64,000 nt of DNA from Aureimonas sp. SK2 (GTDB lineage Bacteria > Pseudomonadota > Alphaproteobacteria > Rhizobiales > Rhizobiaceae): the NCBI RefSeq assembly GCF_029813115.1, contig NZ_JAPZDS010000017.1:16009-80008 (forward strand), in the 5' to 3' direction. Numbering within the stretch: position 1 is the stretch's first letter; every line of letters begins with the position of its first letter. The notes under the pieces are model-generated. The model saw only the letters and a list, made by a program, of their open reading frames with translations. It was not told where the DNA came from and made no database searches. Below, one piece after another: positions 17,516 to 25,664 of this stretch. The position numbers and the translations under genes were made by a program.

Positions 17516-18436
17516 CTATGACTTCGAGCGCTCGTGCAGCCTGGCCGTGGCGATCCCGGCAAGCTCTCGGATGAAGAGGTCCAGAACCGACGAAGCTCGT
17601 TCGGCTTCGCGCGTCGCAATGACGAACGGCGAGGCGATGGAGGCTTCCGGCGCCATGACCGGCACCAACTCTCCCTTGTCCAGCCATGCCTTGGCATAGT
17701 GGTTGGGCAGGTAGCCGAGGAAGCGCCCCGATAGGACGAAGATGGCGACCGCCTCCATGTTGGAGGCCGTTGCCGAGACGCGGGCGCCCGGGAAGTGCTG
17801 TAGTTCACGTAAGTTGCTGTAGGGGCGCACGACGAAGGGATGGGCCTCGACGTCCGCCCGCGTCAGGTCGGCTGGCGCCTTGGCGCGCAACGGATGTCCG
17901 GGCGAGCGGTAGAGCGAGTGTGCTTCTGCGCGCAGCGGTGTGAAGCGAAGTCCCCGATAGGGTTGGACCTCGGGCAGGATGGCGATGTCGATGCCGCCGT
18001 TCCCGAGATCCGCGACCAGATCCTCCGGGATCTTGATCACGATCTCGATCCGCGCCTCGGGCGCACGCTGGGTGATGGCTGCGACCACCTGATGGATCGG
18101 CAGTTCGTCGTCCGTCACCGTGTTGTCCACGAGGCCAAGGCGCAACGTGCCAGTGATGCGATGACGCAGGTCCCCGACATCGCTCTCGAAGGAGTTCAGC
18201 GACAGGAACAGGGCTTTGGAGCGTTCGTAGACGACGGCACCGCGATCGGTCAGCTCGAAGCCGCTGCGTCCGCGCCGGCATAGGCGAAAGCCGAGCCGGT
18301 CCTCGAGCGCCTTCACGTGGAAACTTACCGCCGACTGGCTGAGGCCGAGCGCGACCTGCGCCCCGAGGAAGCTGCGGTGCTCAACGACCGAGCGAAAGAC
18401 GGCGAGCGAGCGAAGGTCGGACTGCGCGATCTGCAT
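17516..18436 (-). CDS. LysR family transcriptional regulator
   Basis: A 306-residue regulator with the N-terminal winged helix-turn-helix (LRSLAVFRSVVEHRSFLGAQ and LGLSQSAVSFHVKALEDRLG) and a C-terminal effector-binding domain. It is divergent from the amino acid importer operon starting at 18544, with about 107 bases between starts. LysR regulators commonly control the divergent operon in response to its substrate, so control of uptake and cleavage of a guanidino or amino compound is likely. Its 3' end faces the AAA protease gene. Confidence 0.9.
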   Translation of the reverse strand: MQIAQSDLRSLAVFRSVVEHRSFLGAQVALGLSQSAVSFHVKALEDRLGFRLCRRGRSGFELTDRGAVVYERSKALFLSLNSFESDVGDLRHRITGTLRLGLVDNTVTDDELPIHQVVAAITQRAPEARIEIVIKIPEDLVADLGNGGIDIAILPEVQPYRGLRFTPLRAEAHSLYRSPGHPLRAKAPADLTRADVEAHPFVVRPYSNLRELQHFPGARVSATASNMEAVAIFVLSGRFLGYLPNHYAKAWLDKGELVPVMAPEASIASPFVIATREAERASSVLDLFIRELAGIATARLHERSKS

Positions 18437-18543
18437 CGGCGATACATCAGGATCCTCGATGTGAAGGCCATACCTTTCCTATTCTTCGGGAGCAAGTGAA
18501 CTGCTCTTCTGGGTCCGTTCGAAACGTCTCCCCGGAGCCAAGC

Positions 18544-19386
18544 ATGCGCCTCTCCCGCCTCCGCCATGCCGTCCTATTCTCCGCCGCCCTCGCGCTCCTC
18601 GCTCCGACCCAGGCCTCCGCCGGCCTCTTGGACGAGGTGAAGGCGAAGGGGGTCCTGACCGTCGGGACCGAAGCCCGTTTCCCCCCATTCGAGTTCGTCG
18701 AGAACGGCGAGATCGTCGGCTACTCCGCCGACATCATGCGGGAGGTCATGTCCGCGATGCCGGGCGTTCGCTTCGAGCGCCTCGATCTGCCCTGGCAGGG
18801 CATCCTGCCGGGCCTCGCCGCCGGCCGCTTCGACTATGTGGCCACCTCCGTAACGGCGACGCGTGAGCGGGCAGCCGCCTACCACCTGTCCGTCCCCGTA
18901 GCGGACGCCACCATGGCCATCCTGAAGCGCAAGGGCGACGCCGAGATCGCCAAGCCCGAGGACGTCGCCGGCAAGCCCGTCGGCTCGCAGGCGGGCTCGG
19001 CCCAGCTCGCCGCGCTTCAGACGCTGGCAGGCCAACTTGAGAAGGCCGGCACGCCGGTGGCGAACGTCACGACCTATGTCGACTTCAGCGAAGCCTATGC
19101 CGATCTCGCCGCCGGTCGCATCCGTGCCGTCGTGAACTCGCTTCCGAACCTCCTCGAGGCGGCGCGCCAGCGGCCGGACGTATTCGAGGTCGTCCAGCCG
19201 ACCTTCGGGCCGAAGACCTACTTCACCTGGGCCGGACGCAACGACGCCGAAAGCGCCGACCTGAACGCGCTGGTGGACGCTGAACTCGTCAAGCTCAACC
19301 AGTCGGGCAAGCTGCGCGAGCTTCAGGTGAAGTGGTTCGGCGCACCGATGGACCTGCCCAACGCGTTGCCCGAGCCGGCGAGCTGA
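18544..19386 (+). CDS. Amino acid ABC importer binding protein (SBP family 3)
   Basis: A 280-residue periplasmic protein with signal peptide MRLSRLRHAVLFSAALALLA ending ASA. The mature part has GVLTVGTEARFPPFEFVENG, ADIMREVMSAMPG, LPGLAAGRFDYVATSVTATRE and a C-terminal LNQSGKLRELQVKWFG, all typical of family 3 binding proteins. A longer frame opens at 18496, but the Met at 18544 fits the signal peptide. It opens an operon of importer plus ureohydrolase, so a basic amino acid or guanidino compound is the likely ligand. Confidence 0.9.
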   Translation: MRLSRLRHAVLFSAALALLAPTQASAGLLDEVKAKGVLTVGTEARFPPFEFVENGEIVGYSADIMREVMSAMPGVRFERLDLPWQGILPGLAAGRFDYVATSVTATRERAAAYHLSVPVADATMAILKRKGDAEIAKPEDVAGKPVGSQAGSAQLAALQTLAGQLEKAGTPVANVTTYVDFSEAYADLAAGRIRAVVNSLPNLLEAARQRPDVFEVVQPTFGPKTYFTWAGRNDAESADLNALVDAELVKLNQSGKLRELQVKWFGAPMDLPNALPEPAS

Positions 19387-19411
19387 GACATCGGATCGAG
19401 GCGCTCCGGGC

Positions 19412-20065
19412 ATGATCGCGTTCCTGCAAGACCACGGGCCGGCCCTTCTGGACGGCTTGATGACGACGCTCCTCGTCAGCGGCGGCGCGCTCCTCCTCGG
19501 TGCGCCGCTGGGCCTCGCGATCGCGGCCTGCACCCTGTCGCCTCGTCGCCTGCTGGCGGTGGCGGCCGGCCTCTACCGATCCTTCTGGCGCGGCACGCCG
19601 ATCCTCGTCCAGCTTCTCGTCGTTTTCTACCTCCTGCCGATGGTCGGACTGACGATCCCGCCCGCCTTGGCGGCCACACTCGCCCTCGCGTTGAACACGG
19701 CGGCCTTCCAGTCCGAGATCTACCGGGCCGGTCTCCTCGCCGTCCCGCGCGGACAGATCGAGGCGGCACGGCTCCTCGGCATCGGCCGCGGGGCCGCCTT
19801 CCTGCGCATCGAGGCGCCGCAGGCCGTCCGCCTCATGCTGCCCGCGCTCGTCGGTGAGATGCTGGCGCTGGTGAAGAATTCGTCGCTGGTCTCGGTGATC
19901 GCGGTGACGGAGATCACAAGGCGGGCGCAGCAGATCGCCTCGTCCACCTTCCGCCCGCTGGAGGCCTACGGCGCGGCGTTGGTCCTCTACCTCGCCATCG
20001 CCGCCGTCCTCGCCGGGATCGGCCTCTGGCTCGAACGGCGGTTGGCTTCGGGAGGGCGGGCATGA
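19412..20065 (+). CDS. Amino acid ABC importer permease (first)
   Basis: A 217-residue inner-membrane protein with about five hydrophobic segments, RGTPILVQLLVVFYLLP and the EAA loop EAARLLGIGRGAAFLRIEAP. It starts 25 bases after the binding-protein gene and overlaps the next permease by four bases. It forms the channel with the 20062-20727 product. Confidence 0.9.
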   Translation: MIAFLQDHGPALLDGLMTTLLVSGGALLLGAPLGLAIAACTLSPRRLLAVAAGLYRSFWRGTPILVQLLVVFYLLPMVGLTIPPALAATLALALNTAAFQSEIYRAGLLAVPRGQIEAARLLGIGRGAAFLRIEAPQAVRLMLPALVGEMLALVKNSSLVSVIAVTEITRRAQQIASSTFRPLEAYGAALVLYLAIAAVLAGIGLWLERRLASGGRA

Positions 20066-20727
20066 GCGAATGGCTCACCCCGGCGGAGCTGGCGCTCTTC
20101 GCGCAGGCCTTCGCGACGACGCTTGCCATCTCGGCGGCGGGCATCCTTCTCGCCGTTCTTCTGGCCATGCCTCTGGCCATTGCCCTGCGAAGCCGCTCCG
20201 CCCTCCTGCGCCGCCCGGCGCGTCTCTACACCGAGTTCATGCGCGGCGCGCCCCTCGTGATCCTCCTGTTCCTCCTCTACTACGGCGGGCCGTCGGTCGG
20301 CGTTCTCCTGCCCGCCACGACGATCGGCGTCGTCGGGCTCGGATTCTACGGCGCTGCCTACTTCGCGGAAATCTTCCGGGCCGGCTTAAGCGGTGTGCCG
20401 CGGGGCGAAGTCGAGGCCGCGCGTCTCCTGCGCCTCGGTCGCTCGCAGTGCTTCCTGCGCATCGAGGTGCCCCAGGCGGCGCGACTCTGCATCGCCCCGG
20501 CGACCGGACAGGCGATCGCGCTTATCAAGGAGTCGGCGGTGCTGTCGATCATCACCATCGGCGAGCTGACCAAGGTCGCTGGCGAGATCAGCAACATGAG
20601 CTTCGCCGTCGTCACCCCCTACCTCACCGCCGCGCTGCTCTACTGGGCGCTGGTGGAACTCGTCGCCCGCCTCGGTCTCAAGGCCGAGCGCGCGCTCGGC
20701 GCACCGGAGAGCCGGACCCATGCCTGA
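20062..20727 (+). CDS. Amino acid ABC importer permease (second)
   Basis: A 221-residue membrane protein of the same family, with [19 protein letters not shown] and the EAA loop [20 protein letters not shown]. The start overlaps the preceding stop (ATGA) and its end overlaps the ATPase start by eight bases, so the set is translationally coupled. Confidence 0.9.
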   Translation: MSEWLTPAELALFAQAFATTLAISAAGILLAVLLAMPLAIALRSRSALLRRPARLYTEFMRGAPLVILLFLLYYGGPSVGVLLPATTIGVVGLGFYGAAYFAEIFRAGLSGVPRGEVEAARLLRLGRSQCFLRIEVPQAARLCIAPATGQAIALIKESAVLSIITIGELTKVAGEISNMSFAVVTPYLTAALLYWALVELVARLGLKAERALGAPESRTHA

Positions 20728-21496
20728 TCCCGTGATCCGCGTGCGCGGACTGACCAAGCGCTTCGGCACCCGCACCGTTCTCGACCGGGTCGATCTCGAC
20801 GTCGCCGCCGGGGACGTGACCTGCATCATCGGCCCCTCCGGCTCGGGCAAGTCGACGCTACTGCGGTCGATCGCCTTCCTGGAAGCCTACGACGAGGGCG
20901 ATGCCATCGTCTTCGGCAGGCTGATGGGCTGGCGCGAGACCCCGCTCGGGCGCGAACTGGCGGGCGAGCGTGAACTCGCCGAGGCCCGCGCGCCGCTCGG
21001 CATGGTGTTCCAGCACTTCCACCTCTGGCCCCATCTCAGCGTCCTCGACAACGTCACGCTTGCCCTTCGCCTTGTCGGCAGGATGGGGCGCCGGGACGCT
21101 GACGCGGCCGGCCTCGCCATGCTGGAGAAGGTGGGGCTGGCGTCGCACGCGCGCCATCGCCCCGAGCAACTGTCAGGCGGCCAGAAGCAGCGCGTGGCGA
21201 TCGCCCGAGCGCTGGCGGCCAAACCGAAGGTGATGCTCTTCGACGAGCCGACTTCGGCGCTCGACCCCGAACTCGTGGGTGAGGTGCTCAGCGTCATGAA
21301 GACGCTCGCCGCCGAAGGCATGACGATGCTGATCGTCACGCACGAGATGGGCTTCGCAGCCCACGCGGCCAACCGCGTCGTGTTCATGGACGGCGGGCGG
21401 GTTGTCGAGGAGGGACCGCCCGGGCCCCTCTTCGCGGAGCCTTCGAGCCCGCGCCTCGCACAGTTCCTGCAAACCTGGCGCGAGCGCGCCCTATGA
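20720..21496 (+). CDS. Amino acid ABC importer ATPase (GlnQ/HisP type)
   Basis: A 258-residue ATPase with Walker [11 protein letters not shown]-loop [10 protein letters not shown], signature LSGGQKQR, Walker [16 protein letters not shown] and H-loop VTHEMGFAA. An insertion of about 15 residues between Walker A and the Q-loop ([18 protein letters not shown]) is a little longer than in GlnQ and closer to HisP-type members. It completes the importer begun at 18544. Confidence 0.92.
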   Translation: MPDPVIRVRGLTKRFGTRTVLDRVDLDVAAGDVTCIIGPSGSGKSTLLRSIAFLEAYDEGDAIVFGRLMGWRETPLGRELAGERELAEARAPLGMVFQHFHLWPHLSVLDNVTLALRLVGRMGRRDADAAGLAMLEKVGLASHARHRPEQLSGGQKQRVAIARALAAKPKVMLFDEPTSALDPELVGEVLSVMKTLAAEGMTMLIVTHEMGFAAHAANRVVFMDGGRVVEEGPPGPLFAEPSSPRLAQFLQTWRERAL

Positions 21497-21513
21497 GCCT
21501 GGAAGGACAGACG

Positions 21514-22476
21514 ATGAGCGCACACGGATACGAAAAGGGCCGCCTGAACCTTCCCTTCGTCGGCATCTCGACGTTTGCCAAGAGCCCCTATGTCGAGGAC
21601 TGGAGCCGGATCGACGCCGACGTCGCGATACTCGGCGCGCCCTACGACTTCGGGACCCAATGGCGCGCTGGCGCTCGCTTCGGGCCGCGGTCGATCCGCG
21701 AGGCCTCCACGCTCTTCTCGTTCGGTCATGCGGGAGCCTATGACCACGAGGACGATGTCACCTACCTCGACGGCGTCCGGATCGTCGATATCGGGGACGC
21801 GGACATCGTCCACACGGACACGATCGCCAGCCACGCGGCGATCGAGACCGGCGTGCGCGCCATCTTGGCATCGGGCGCCATGCCCGTGGTGCTGGGCGGC
21901 GACCACTCGGTCAACATCCCCTGCATCGCGGCCTTCGAGGACCAGGAGCCGATCCATCTCGTGCAGCTCGACGCCCATCTCGACTTCGTCGACGAGCGGC
22001 ACGGGGTCCGCTTCGGCCACGGCAGCCCGATGCGGCGGGCGGCCGAGCGCCCGTGGGTGACCGGCCTGACGCAACTCGGCATTCGCAACGTCTCGTCCAC
22101 CGCAAAGGAAGGCTACGAGGCAGCCAGGGCCATGGGCTCGGACATCCTGTCCGTGCGGCAGATCCGCAAGCTTGGCGTCGATGCCGTCGCCGAGCGCATT
22201 CCGGCCGGCAAACGGTACTACCTATCCATCGACATCGATGGCTTCGACCCGTCGATCGCGCCGGGGACAGGCACCCCGAGCCATGGCGGCTTCACCTACT
22301 ACGAGGGCCTAGAACTGATCGCGGCCCTCGCCCGCCGCGGCAAGGTCGTCGGCATTGACCTCGTCGAGGTCGCGCCGGACTATGACCACTCCGGCTCTAC
22401 CGCGATCCTTGCCGCACAACTCCTGCTGAACGGGATCGGTCGCGTTTGTCATCAGCGGAAAGCGCGCGACGGCTGA
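21514..22476 (+). CDS. Ureohydrolase family enzyme (agmatinase/guanidinobutyrase-like)
   Basis: A 320-residue Mn-dependent hydrolase. The metal-binding motifs of the arginase/agmatinase family are intact: GGDHS (about 128-132), DAHLDF, and SIDIDGFDPS. It would cleave a guanidino compound to an amine or amino acid plus urea. The ATG at 21514 has AAGGA seven bases upstream; an in-frame ATG at 21493 overlapping the ATPase stop is the alternative. Being last in a LysR-flanked importer operon, it probably acts on the imported compound. Residues alone do not separate agmatine, guanidinobutyrate or other guanidino acids. Confidence 0.9.
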   Translation: MSAHGYEKGRLNLPFVGISTFAKSPYVEDWSRIDADVAILGAPYDFGTQWRAGARFGPRSIREASTLFSFGHAGAYDHEDDVTYLDGVRIVDIGDADIVHTDTIASHAAIETGVRAILASGAMPVVLGGDHSVNIPCIAAFEDQEPIHLVQLDAHLDFVDERHGVRFGHGSPMRRAAERPWVTGLTQLGIRNVSSTAKEGYEAARAMGSDILSVRQIRKLGVDAVAERIPAGKRYYLSIDIDGFDPSIAPGTGTPSHGGFTYYEGLELIAALARRGKVVGIDLVEVAPDYDHSGSTAILAAQLLLNGIGRVCHQRKARDG

Positions 22477-22648
22477 TCCGCGATCTGGCAAGATGTCCGC
22501 TCCTGTGGGGCCCAGCCTCAAAAAAAGTAGTTACGCAATCGACCCAACCCGGTCGGCCGAACTGCCTTCGAGGATTCTCTGAAGCGGTTGTTCGCTGCGC
22601 CCTATCGACTTCGGATCGAGGTGGCTAGCGATCTCTCTCCCGGCGGCA

Positions 22649-23122
22649 TCACAGATCTTGGACAGAGGCAGGCGGCTGCATGAACTCGATCGTCGCGCCG
22701 TCTGGACCAACAACGTAGATCACGCGCGTTCCGGCCCGCGCACCGCTTGCGATCGACTGCGGAATGCCCTGCGCCTTCCAGCCGTAGGCGGCGATCCGCA
22801 CCAGCAGCGAGTCTATGTCGTCGACCACGAGGGCCAGATGCGCAAAGCCCGGGTCGAACGGGTTGGCCGGCACGGTTGGCCGATCCAGCCCCCGATACTC
22901 CAGGAGTTCGATCGTCTGATCCGCCAACGAGACGATCGCCATGCGAACCTGTGCCCCATGCGCTCCCGTCACCTGACCGAGGAACTCGCCCCCCATCTCG
23001 CCGGTCCGCACAAGTCGTGCACCAAGCCCATCGACCCAGAACCGAAGAGCCTCGTCGAGGAAGGCGACCGCGAAGCCGACATGATCGGCGCGACGCACGT
23101 GGATGCTCGTGTGTTCCGTCAT
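22649..23122 (-). CDS. VOC (glyoxalase/epimerase-like) family protein
   Basis: A 157-residue protein of the vicinal oxygen chelate fold: an N-terminal repeat beginning RRADHVGFAVAFLDEALRFW and a C-terminal repeat with FAHLALVVDDIDSLL, RVIYVVGPDGATIEFMQPP. Candidate metal ligands are the His in ADHVGFAV, Glu in IELLEY, His in AHLALVV and Glu in TIEFMQ. The ATG at 23122 has AGGAAG six bases upstream, better than the GTG at 23155. It faces the ureohydrolase operon. The substrate is unknown; methylmalonyl-CoA epimerase and lactoylglutathione lyase are relatives. Confidence 0.85.
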   Translation of the reverse strand: MTEHTSIHVRRADHVGFAVAFLDEALRFWVDGLGARLVRTGEMGGEFLGQVTGAHGAQVRMAIVSLADQTIELLEYRGLDRPTVPANPFDPGFAHLALVVDDIDSLLVRIAAYGWKAQGIPQSIASGARAGTRVIYVVGPDGATIEFMQPPASVQDL

Positions 23123-23185
23123 GCGAAACTTCCTGCCGGCAAAGGGGTCAATCACCTACAACGGGTCGTCGCCGGTCTTCCGGCT

Positions 23186-23300
23186 ATGTCCCCTTCCATG
23201 CATTCGTCATTTGGAAGCGGACCGGCAGGAAACCATCCGGTCGAGGCGATCGGCGCGGCGGAGCCGGACGCCCGGAAGCGGCCCAACCGCAATCGACCCA
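23186..23300. repeat. Dispersed intergenic repeat, copy A (AAGCGGAC type)
   Basis: About 115 bases align by eye with 32274-32388. The best shared core is CCGGTCGAGGCGATCGGC (23237-23254; one mismatch in the other copy), followed by GGACGCCCGGAAGCGG. It carries the units GGAAGCGGAC and GGAAGCGGCC seen in the other intergenic copies. It does not encode protein. Confidence 0.55.
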
Positions 23301-23690
23301 ATTGCGACAGTTCTCAGAAGTCATGGCTCTTGGCTCGGCAGACATTCGAATTACGCAGTTTGCTCAGCCCAAACAGCTAGAGCTGAAGCGTCTACCGAAA
23401 CAATAGATGCGGGTCTCATCCGACGTCGGATGCACCTCCACTAGCTTCCGATCCCATAGTTCGATGTAGCCGTTCGGTCCGTTCGGCAGTGGCGCCAAGT
23501 GTTCGCCAGGGTGGCGTCTCGTTGACTTCCATCTCCGCTGTCGATGACGGCGTGGGATTTTCTCGGCAGAGGATCGAGCTCGTAAGAGCTGCCATCACCC
23601 CAGATACGTTGCCCCCAGCCGGCGGAAGCCGCTGGATCTGATCACCTTGACAAGCGATACGAACACCAGCAAAATTCAAGATAATAAATA

Positions 23691-23708
23691 CGTTCAAAAT
23701 ATTGAACG
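23691..23708. promoter_or_regulatory. Palindromic operator candidate for IclR
   Basis: Perfect 7-base arms CGTTCAA and TTGAACG enclose AATA. The site lies in the A+T-rich region just ahead of the IclR gene and overlaps an upstream TTG codon (23702), which makes that codon a poor start. Autoregulation by the IclR protein is the simplest reading. Confidence 0.5.
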
Positions 23709-23725
23709 ACGCTGGGAGGCGAGGT

Positions 23726-24487
23726 TTGAGCGGGCGCGGTGCGGAGCGAATTCTCGATTTGCTGGAATGGCTGTCCGCTCGCTCGGACGGCGTCTCGCTG
23801 ACCGAGACCGCCTTGGCGCTCGACGTTCCCAAGAGCAGCGGCCTGCTTCTTCTGCGGCTCCTGACCGAACGCGGCTATGTCGAGCGCTTGAAGAACGGCA
23901 CCTATGCCCTGGTTCGACTCCCCGGAGAGGTTCGCGCGGGCACTGAAGCCTGGGGCACGCTCCTGCGCCTCAGCGAAGCTCCCTTGCGCGAGGCCGTAGA
24001 GGCGTCGAACGAGACGGGCTTCGTGGCGGTGATGGAGGATGCCCAGATCCGCTACCTCACCAAGAGGTTGCCCCTGCGGGAAATCCGCTACGATCGCGAC
24101 ATCACCCATCTGCGCCAGGCACATCTGGTGGCGAGCGGCCTGGCGATCCTGTCCGGGTTCGACGAGGCCTCGCTCGACGCCTATCTCGACGCCGCCGTGC
24201 CGACGCCGGAGGCCCGCGCGGACATCCTCGCGGCGGTGGATGAGGCGCGAGCAACCGGCTGCGCCGTCAATCTGAAGGGCGTCGTCGAGGGTGCGGCCGG
24301 CGTTGCCGCGCCGATCCGCGACGCGGAAGGGCGCATCGTCGCCGCCATCAACCTGTCGGGGCCGCGCGAGCGCATCGTCGCCCACGTCGCCGAACTCACC
24401 GGCATCGCCATCCGCACCGCGCAACGGGTTTCGGAGGAACTCGCGCGGCGGAGCCGGATCAGACCAGCATCCAAGGGAGGAATTTGA
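23726..24487 (+). CDS. IclR family transcriptional regulator
   Basis: A 253-residue regulator with an N-terminal winged helix (ERILDLLEWLS, TETALALDVPKSSGLLLLRLL, GYVERLKNGTYAL) and a C-terminal effector domain (RQAHLVASGLAIL, NLKGVVEGAAGVAAPIRD). TTG at 23726 has GGGAGG six bases upstream and is preferred over TTG at 23702, which lies in the operator palindrome. It is three bases ahead of the importer binding-protein gene and probably controls the pathway operon reaching to 32265. Confidence 0.88.
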   Translation: MSGRGAERILDLLEWLSARSDGVSLTETALALDVPKSSGLLLLRLLTERGYVERLKNGTYALVRLPGEVRAGTEAWGTLLRLSEAPLREAVEASNETGFVAVMEDAQIRYLTKRLPLREIRYDRDITHLRQAHLVASGLAILSGFDEASLDAYLDAAVPTPEARADILAAVDEARATGCAVNLKGVVEGAAGVAAPIRDAEGRIVAAINLSGPRERIVAHVAELTGIAIRTAQRVSEELARRSRIRPASKGGI

Positions 24488-24490
24488 CGC

Positions 24491-25597
24491 ATGACCAGAA
24501 TCAAGCTGGCCGCATGGGCGCTCAGTGCCGCCATCGTTTCGACGGGTGTGGCCCACGCGCAGGACGCCAAGGTGCCCGAAGGCTACCCGGCTGACTATCA
24601 GACCGTGATCGACGGCTCGCACGGCGAGAACGGCCTCGTCATTTACTCCAACATGGCCGACAACAACTGGGGCCCGATCCTTGAAGGCTTCCGCGCCGCC
24701 TACCCTTGGATCAAGGTCGAGACGCTGGACCTCGGGTCGGGCACCGTGCATTCGCGCTGGGAGGCCGAGGCGGGCTCGGGCTCGCGCACGGCCGACATCC
24801 TCATCTCGGGCGCCAACGACCGCTGGGCCTCCTACGGCATCGACGGCAAGATGATGCCCTACGAGAGCCCGGAATTGGCCAGGCTGCCGGACTTCGCCAA
24901 GCCCTATCCCGGCGTCACGGTGCTTTCGGCCGATCCGCTCGTCATCACCTACAACGCCGCGCTTCTGCCCGAGGAGCAGCGCCCGACGGGCTTCGCCTCG
25001 CTCGTGGAGGACGCCCTGGCTGACAAGGGCACGTTCGACGGCAAGGTCACCACCTACGATGCCGCCCGCAACTCCTTCGGGCTCGCGGCCTGGTGGAACT
25101 ACATGAAGGTGAAGGGCGACGACGGCTGGAAGCAGCTCGCCTCCATCGGCCCGATGATCCGGGGCGAGGTGTCGGGCGGCCCGATGAACGAGAAGATCGC
25201 GACGGGCGAGTACGTCACCGGCATCGCGGTCTCGGGCATCACCATCTTCCCGCGCCTGGAGCAGCCGGGCGGCGAACTCCTCGGTTTCGCCTTCCCCGAC
25301 GACGGCACGATCATGATGCTGCGGGGCATGGGCATTCCGAAGGGCGCCGCCAATCCGAACTCGGCCAAGCTCTTCGTCGACTACGCTCTCGGCAACGCGG
25401 GCCAGACCCTGATCGGCAAGGGAGGCCTCACGCCCTACCGCGACGACGTCGACGAGACGCAAGTCCGCTACACGTTCCAGGGCATCGCCGAGAAGGTCGG
25501 CCAGGACAAGCTCATCGTCGCAGGCTTCGACAAGGGCCTGATCGACGAGGCCCCGGCCTTCGTCGAAAAGTGGAACGCCGCGCTGGCCGGGCGCTGA
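24491..25597 (+). CDS. ABC importer binding protein, FbpA/PotD-like
   Basis: A 368-residue periplasmic protein with signal peptide MTRIKLAAWALSAAIVSTGVA and cleavage after AHA. The mature part has NGLVIYSNMADNNWGPILEG, SGSRTADILISGANDRW, DPLVITYNAALLPEEQRP and KLFVDYALGNAGQTLIGKGG, the pattern of the family that includes iron(III) and organic-acid binding proteins. Coming directly before carboxylate-type catabolic genes, an organic acid is a more likely ligand than iron. AGGGAGG precedes the start. Confidence 0.88.
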   Translation: MTRIKLAAWALSAAIVSTGVAHAQDAKVPEGYPADYQTVIDGSHGENGLVIYSNMADNNWGPILEGFRAAYPWIKVETLDLGSGTVHSRWEAEAGSGSRTADILISGANDRWASYGIDGKMMPYESPELARLPDFAKPYPGVTVLSADPLVITYNAALLPEEQRPTGFASLVEDALADKGTFDGKVTTYDAARNSFGLAAWWNYMKVKGDDGWKQLASIGPMIRGEVSGGPMNEKIATGEYVTGIAVSGITIFPRLEQPGGELLGFAFPDDGTIMMLRGMGIPKGAANPNSAKLFVDYALGNAGQTLIGKGGLTPYRDDVDETQVRYTFQGIAEKVGQDKLIVAGFDKGLIDEAPAFVEKWNAALAGR

Positions 25598-25611
25598 TCG
25601 TCCGTCCCGCC

Positions 25612-25637
25612 GGGCGCGGCCGATGGACGCCGCGCCC
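25612..25637 (+). promoter_or_regulatory. Intercistronic hairpin after the binding-protein gene
   Basis: Perfect 9-base arms GGGCGCGGC (25612-25620) and GCCGCGCCC (25629-25637) enclose an 8-base loop, 14 bases after the binding-protein stop. There is no T-run. The alternative permease start at 25623 lies in the loop, which supports the start at 25665. It probably stabilises the binding-protein message. Confidence 0.55.
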
Positions 25638-25664
25638 CACATCCTCGATCAGCGGATCCTAGCT

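Larger units (their letters stand above)
23123..23725. other. Long intergenic stretch with dispersed repeat copy and IclR promoter region
   Basis: No gene is supported in these 603 bases. It holds a copy of the dispersed repeat described at 23186-23300, then about 330 unremarkable bases, then a clearly A+T-rich stretch (about 23640-23710) that should carry the promoter of the IclR gene and its operator palindrome (23691-23708). Confidence 0.5.

Noticed and set aside
22500..22530. A-run near GGGGCCC as a terminator for the VOC gene
   Set aside because: The run of T on the minus strand is not directly preceded by a convincing stem; the nearest 5-bp stem is about 13 bases away.
23642..25642. 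A 666-codon minus-strand frame opposite the IclR and binding-protein genes
   Set aside because: Low-complexity, Arg/Gly/Ala-rich with no family pattern; it mirrors well supported plus-strand genes, as high-G+C DNA often does.
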